From Melampsora larici-populina 98AG31 (lineage: Eukaryota > Basidiomycota > Pucciniomycetes > Pucciniales > Melampsoraceae), in contig NW_006768768.1 in the NCBI RefSeq assembly GCF_000204055.1, positions 2,552,882 through 2,616,881 of the forward strand: a DNA stretch of 64,000 nt. Reading direction: 5' to 3'. The notes below the pieces were generated by a model. It was not told where the DNA came from, made no database searches, and saw nothing but the letters and a program-made list of their open reading frames with translations. The position numbers were made by a program, and so were the translations under genes. Shown here piece after piece: positions 58,610 through 64,000 of the stretch (the first letter of the stretch is position 1; every line of letters begins with the position of its first letter).

Positions 58610-61165
58610 ATGTCAAGCAATCAATCAGATCAAATTGAAAAAGATTCATCAATCCATCAAGACAATCATCATCAAACTACTTCAACTTTTACTTCAACTG
58701 ATCAATCTCTTCATCAAAATCAGAATCAAAATCAATCATCTACTCATTGTAAGTTTACATTCGATTGATATCTACTTCTTTATCTTCTTATAATACATCC
58801 AAAAGCATCATCCAAAACCAATACACAATACGAACTAGAAATGGTATTTGTCAACTCTTTAAATCTTTATTCAACTTCAAAACAGCGGATCAAGAAAGAT
58901 TACATTTGATATTCAGCTCCAATCAATCAATCAATTCAACAACTATCATCAAATATCAACTCACTCTTCTTGACTTCATTTTCTTGATCCAATCGGGTTA
59001 TTGTTGAACCTTATGATTTTTGGATGGATAGAAAGATGAAAACACACTGCTTTGATTTGAGAATCAAGTGAGGTGATCCATGTTGTTGGTTTGAGAGAAA
59101 GAGTAGGATCGATGATGATGACGATTTGATTTGATTTGATTTGATTTGATTTGGTCTGGGAGACTACCCTTACCAATTGGCAATCAGATCAATCCACCAA
59201 TCTAACACAGCCACATCTTCTGATGCATATTTAACTCGGTTGACCTTCATTTTGAATCTATTCTTTCTTTTCTCATTACCTCTTCTTACTCTCAATTAAC
59301 ATTCATCAACATGCAATCTCATGATGTGCAACTATGGTTCTACTATGCTTCTTCTGAACTCTCTGCACTTTTGATCTTGATCATCCTGATCATCCTTCAT
59401 TGTCAATCCCCATTTCGAATCTTTACTTTTCTGATTGGAATGCACCTTCTGATATACTTTTTGGTTTTGGTTTTTGTTTTGATTGCTAGCTCCAAGATCT
59501 AACTCTCCACCTGCAGTTCAATCACCAACACTTATCACCGAGGAAGAATCACCACGTCCTCGAACCACTCGAAGAGTACCGAACAGTCCGAATGCGAAAA
59601 GTGTAGAAGTCACACATGTAAGAGCAGGAGAAGAATTTGTACCAGGTGTAAGTGAATATGCGAAAGCTCTCTCAAAGTTTTTTTTGGAATGACTGATGAA
59701 GATTATACGGGGAATTTATAGATAGCCAATCAACATCCACCTATCGGATCAAGTGCAGGTCAAGCTTTTAAAGTAGGAGTCTCAGAAGATCGTAATCGGA
59801 AATGTAGAAGGACTATGGAAGATTCTCATTCGTTTCTTTATAGTTTTGGTGATGTTGAAGGTCAAGGGTATTTTGCTGTCTTTGATGGTCATGCTGGTAA
59901 ACATGCTGCTGAATGGTGTGGTCAATGGTTTCATGAGGTTTGTTTTGATAAATCAAGTTTTCTTTTGCAGATTGGAATTGATGGTTTCTGTTTTGGTTTT
60001 GTTTTTGGTAGTATTTTTTACAACAATTGATTCAATCTTCAAAAACTACACCAGTACCTGATCTCTTAAACTCAACCTTTCACATAGTTGACACAAAACT
60101 ATCACAACTAGCAGCCGAAGATGGAACTCATTCAGGTTGTACAGCCGTGACAGCCTTTTTAAGATTAGAAAATGAAGAAGGAGAACCGTGTGGAGGAGTA
60201 GGAGCAGGAGTGAGTTCGAAAGCCAAGAGTCGAGTGAATGAGTTGGGAGAAGGACTGGCGGGGGCTGAGAGAGAAAGGAATGCGATGACAGAAGCTTTGG
60301 ATGGAACTCAACGGGCTACAGAAGAGAGGAGGAAAGCACTTGAGTCGACTGCTTTGCATGAATCTGTTGGTTCGACTAAAGCTGTTAAACGTACTCTTTA
60401 TACTGCCAACGTTGGGGATGCTAGAGCGGTTCTTTGGTATGGATTTTTTCTTACTCTGAGTTAGATAATTGATTTTCTTACACTGTGTTCTTTTGGGGGG
60501 TGGGTTCTTTCTGTAGTCGTGGTGGAACGGCTGTTCGATTGACGTATGATCATAAAGGATCAGATCAACAAGAAGCACAAAGGATCATGGCAGCTGGAGG
60601 GTTTGTGATGAACAATCGAGTGAATGGTAAGTGAATTAAAAGAAATTGATTTGGAATTGGAATTTGAAAGTTGAAAGTTGAAATTGGATTGGGTGGTTCG
60701 AATAGGTGTTTTGGCCGTCACAAGATCGTTGGGTGATTCTTCTATGAAAGAGTTTGTCGTTGGATCACCTTATACTACTGAAACTACATTAGGTGATGAT
60801 GATGAGTTTTTGATTATTGCATGTGATAGAGTAAGTGAAATGTTTTGAAACTCGAATCTATTTAAAAGAGAAGTTTAAGTTGATTGTTTTGATTGATTGA
60901 TTTTTTTTTGGTGGGGGATATGATTAGTTATGGGATGTTTGTGAAGATCAAGATGCAGTGAATTTGATTAGAAAAGTTAAAGATCCACAAGAAGCAAGTC
61001 GAGTGTTACTTGATCATGCTCTTTCACAATTTTCAGTAAGTGGTGATATTTCATGAACAAAATGAGTTTTACTTGGGATTGATTTTTGATTTTTTTGAAT
61101 GGCAGACTGATAATTTGAGTGTTTTGGTGGTTGCTTTAAAACCGATTTCGTTTTATGATGTTTAA
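58610..61165 (+). CDS. PTC1: PTC1-type protein phosphatase 2C, 444 aa
   Basis: Eight exons join to 1335 nt: 58610-58748, 59490-59645, 59726-59937, 60012-60436, 60517-60626, 60706-60830, 60928-61035 and 61106-61165. Metal-dependent Ser/Thr phosphatase; yeast Ptc1 switches off the HOG MAP-kinase pathway and affects organelle inheritance. Motifs in order: [38 protein letters not shown] (the DGHAG metal motif), [82 protein letters not shown] and [11 protein letters not shown] (the DN metal motif). The N-terminal 90 residues are low complexity. Between SGCTAV and LYTANVGD sits an extra charged, helical segment of about 70 residues that typical Ptc1 lacks. Exon 1 to 2 spans a 741 bp intron, much longer than any other in the window; the short exon 2 to 3 junction is the least certain. 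Confidence 0.9.
59120..59155 (+). repeat. GATTT pentanucleotide repeat
   Basis: Five or more TTGAT/GATTT units lie within the long first intron of the PP2C gene. Confidence 0.8.
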
Positions 61166-61663
61166 TTGATGATTGATGAGGTATAAATGGAGATTTAAAC
61201 TTTGGTTATGATGATTTTGATGCTTAGTGTTGATAGATATAAACTCTATTTATCAGTAATCAGTAATCAGTTGATCAGTAATCGAATTTTCAATTTTCAA
61301 TTTGTGTTTGAATTTCATGAATGTTAAAGTGAAAAGAAGTACAATTTTTTTTTGGTTTTTTTGGTTATTACAAGTTGAACAAGATGAGAAGGTTTGGATG
61401 CTCTTTTTTTTTTAGGAATTTATTGTGTAGATATATATTTTTTTAGTTTGAAGAGAGATGATGATTATTTGATTGAGTTTGTTGGATATTTTGTAGTTTT
61501 AGTGAGTAATGTGTTTTTGAGTGTTTTTTTTTGAGAAGATTTTCCAAGATTGAATTTACATATTTATTCAAAGATTGGATTTGGAATATCCTCAGAGTTG
61601 GTTAGACAGATGAGCAATTTGGAGAAGTTGAGTGAATTTGAGATTAGAATGACGTGATTTCGA

Positions 61664-61670
61664 TGAGTCA
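61664..61670 (+). promoter_or_regulatory. Gcn4/CPC1-type site upstream of MET5
   Basis: TGAGTCA, the core recognised by Gcn4/CPC1-type bZIP activators of amino-acid biosynthesis genes, lies about 120 bp upstream of the MET5 start codon. One 7 bp match can occur by chance. Confidence 0.4.
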
Positions 61671-61689
61671 TGAATCTCAAATTGATTTA

Positions 61690-61700
61690 AATATATAAAG
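61690..61700 (+). promoter_or_regulatory. TATA box of MET5
   Basis: AATATATAAAG lies about 95 bp upstream of the ATG at 61791 and just downstream of the TGAGTCA site. Confidence 0.5.
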
Positions 61701-61790
61701 GATTCATCACTTCATGAATCAAGTAGGTCACTTCCTACTACAATATATCAACTTATTATTTCTATATCTGTTCGACTTTCATAATCTTGA

Positions 61791-64000
61791 ATGATGAAGA
61801 CTGAAATTGATGGAACCAATCAAATCAAGAAATCAGAAGAGATAATGATCCATGTGGATGTTTTGAATGAAATCTTTGGTTCTGATGAACATGATCGATT
61901 TGGTAAATTAGAAATCAAAGATGAAGCATCAGTTCAAATTGAATTAGGTAAAGCTTTAGCCAAAATCGATCAAAAATATCAACTTTGTAAAATCATTAAA
62001 GATTATATCATCCATTTCAATCAACTACTTTTATCTAACAACAATGATGATGATGATGATGAGAAGAAGAAGGAAACTTTAGAAATCTTAGATCAACTGA
62101 TTGGATGGCTAAATGATTATTATCATCCTGAACTTCGTCAACCTAAAGCACCAAGACTTGATGAGTTTCTTACAAAACACTCTTATTTACTTGAACACAA
62201 GTTAAAGAAATTAGTCAAGTTTTCTGGTTTGGTTCGGGTTACAACTGATTGGATTATACATACGATCGATTCGAATGATCAATCAAAAGATAATTATGTT
62301 TCGTTGATTAATTCATTCTTGTCTTCTAAGAAATGTGATTTGAATTTAATTTTGGTGGTCAGGAATCGATTTGATGCTAAAGTGGGCAAGGCTTTGGGGC
62401 TTTATGGTATGGAGTATGGGAATGGGTTTATAGGATCTATATGTGTTTCTTTAAACCGATCACACGCTATTGAAACCTTGAAAGCTGGTATGGAGTTTAA
62501 AGGTCCTTCGATCGTTTTATCTTATTTACCTGAAATTGATCATCAAGAAGAGAATCGGAATGAGGTGATGGTCAAATGGCCTTTGTATAGATGGATACCT
62601 TGGACTGAGGTTTCGGATGAATCTTTTGTGGTTGAAGATCAAGAGGTTCATGAGAATTTAAATGAGTTTTTTAGTAGAAGGTCTCATCTTAGTTTATTAT
62701 CTTCTAATTTATCTCTTCATTCAATCTTACAACAAGATATGCATCAGAACCAGAACCAGAATCAAAATCAGAATCGAAATCAGGATCAGGATCAAAGAGG
62801 TTTAGAGGTTAAAGAAAAGAATCAAAAAGAAGACGAGATTAAAGAAGCTTATGAAAGATTAGTGAATGGGTTTAAACAAGAACAGGATGAAAGAATGGTA
62901 AGGGTTTTGTTTGGATCAGATACAGGTACATCGGAAAAACTTGCGAAAAAGTTGACCAAGAAGTTAATCAAGTATGGGTTGAAGAATACTAGAGTGAAGA
63001 TGATGAATGAGTTTGTTGATGAGATCGAAAGTGGATCAGAAGAGTTTAAGAAATTGAATTATTTGATTGTTTTTTGTTCTACTACTGGTCAAGGAGAAAT
63101 CCCATTGAATGGTAGAAAGTTTTGGAAATTATTAGGTAATGGTGATGGGAATGGTTCGTTTGAAGATTTGAATTATATGGTCTTTGGATTAGGTGATTCA
63201 CATTATTGGCCTAAGAAAGAAGATATTAGGTTTTATAATAAAGCATCAAAAGATATAGATATGAAATTAGAAAGTTTAGGTGCTAAGAAAAGTTTGAAGA
63301 TTGGATTAGGTGATGAACAAGATCCGAATGGGATCCTTACGGGTTATCGGGTTTGGGAAAAAGAAGTTTGGAAGGTTTTAGGGATTCAGGAAGATGGTGA
63401 TGAGGTTGAGGATGAGGTTGAAGATGAACCGATCACTAATGAACATATTAAGTTGGCTTCTGAGTTTCTTAGAGGAACTATTCGGGAAGGATTAATGGAT
63501 ACTAGTACGGGTGCTTTGGCTGAATCGGATGGACAGTAAGTTTTGGATTTCTTTTTTTTGATTATCTGAGGATTTAGAGATTGAGTGTTTTTAAATTGTT
63601 TGGATGGTGTTCTAGAGTGACTAAATTTCAGTACGTTTGGTTTTTAAAGCTGAAGATGAGTTGACAATTCATACTGAGCTCTGAACTTCTTTCTTTTTTG
63701 TTAAACTTAGTGGGATTTATCAACAAGATGATCGAGATGTAAGAGAAGCTAGATCATTAGAAGGTCTTGAACCGGCTTATTCTTTCATGGTTAGATGTAG
63801 ATTACCAGCTGGAGTTTGTACACCTCAACAATGGTTAATGGTAGATGAACTTTCTAGGACTAAAGGAAATGATACGTTCAAGTTGACGACTAGACAAACT
63901 TTTCAATTTGTGAGGATTTTTTTTTGTTCTTCTTAATTGATTGAGATCTGTAAGGTACTGATTTGATGTATTCTTTTGCATAGCACGGAGTGGTGAAGAA
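61791..64000 (+). CDS. MET5: sulfite reductase beta subunit, MET5-type, 5' part (cut by window end)
   Basis: Reduces sulfite to sulfide in sulfate assimilation, as the hemoprotein partner of the flavoprotein Met10. Exons: 61791-63535, 63616-63630, 63711-63909 and 63984 onward. The N-terminal 350 residues are the Met5-specific region ([40 protein letters not shown]), interrupted by a Gln/Asn repeat at about 62745-62790. A flavodoxin-like domain follows: [40 protein letters not shown] and [20 protein letters not shown]. The hemoprotein half begins [20 protein letters not shown] and [20 protein letters not shown], then [14 protein letters not shown] at the window edge; the 4Fe-4S and siroheme cysteines lie beyond. 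Exon 2 is 15 nt long (coding VTKF plus split codons) and is required for the conserved TKFHG motif. The gene follows PTC1 on the same strand, 625 bp apart. Confidence 0.93.

Noticed and set aside
1..64000. CRISPR arrays, bacterial operons, ribosome binding sites
   Set aside because: The window is eukaryotic nuclear DNA with spliceosomal introns; no regularly spaced repeats were found.

Overview
This is a nuclear contig of a basidiomycete, very probably a rust fungus (Pucciniales; Melampsora-like is my guess, not proven). The grounds are AT-rich intergenic DNA with homopolymer tracts, genes broken by many 60-100 bp GT..AG introns and some very small exons, secreted proteins without relatives I recognise, a CxC5/CxC6 cysteine-cluster gene of the kind linked to KDZ transposons in basidiomycetes, and a full set of fungal housekeeping genes. 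I assigned exons by hand; for the main genes the joined exon lengths were checked to be divisible by three.

Layout. 1-3.4 kb: the 3' end of a Ty1/copia element (RNase H remnant, polypurine tract, LTR) inserted into the 5' part of a CxC5/CxC6 gene, which has lost its start codon. 3.8-7.5 kb: two minus-strand genes of unknown function (204 aa; about 600 aa, cysteine-containing). 7.9-8.0 kb: a 66 bp direct repeat. 8.9-12.6 kb: a large predicted secreted protein with a lysine/arginine cluster. 13.0-19.5 kb: a His-rich stress/allergen-like protein, a CGFS glutaredoxin (Grx3/4), a mariner-type MITE, and an alkaline ceramidase. 19.5-23.5 kb: no recognisable gene. 23.5-28.8 kb: an F-box/LRR protein and a TAN1 (THUMP) tRNA-modification gene, convergent, with a second TA-flanked MITE in the TAN1 promoter. 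31.4-36.8 kb: a secreted RlpA-like double-psi beta-barrel protein and a TMEM41/VTT membrane protein. 36.8-43.6 kb: gene-poor, repeat-like DNA. 43.6-47.7 kb: a second His-rich protein related to the 13 kb one and a secreted GH12-type glycosidase with an altered active-site motif. 47.7-52.1 kb: no recognisable gene. 52.1-64 kb: a SWI1-type ARID subunit of SWI/SNF (with two apparent 1-nt losses in simple sequence), a PTC1-type PP2C phosphatase, and the 5' part of the MET5 sulfite reductase beta subunit, cut by the window end.

How they work together. There is no operon or gene cluster; the housekeeping genes (redox/iron, ceramide, tRNA acetylation, chromatin remodelling, stress signalling, sulfate assimilation) are simply neighbours. 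The parts most likely to matter for host interaction are the three secreted proteins (8.9, 31.4 and 46.6 kb). The parts of evolutionary interest are the copia disruption of the CxC5/CxC6 gene and the two MITEs sitting in promoters. No CRISPR, tRNA or rRNA was seen.
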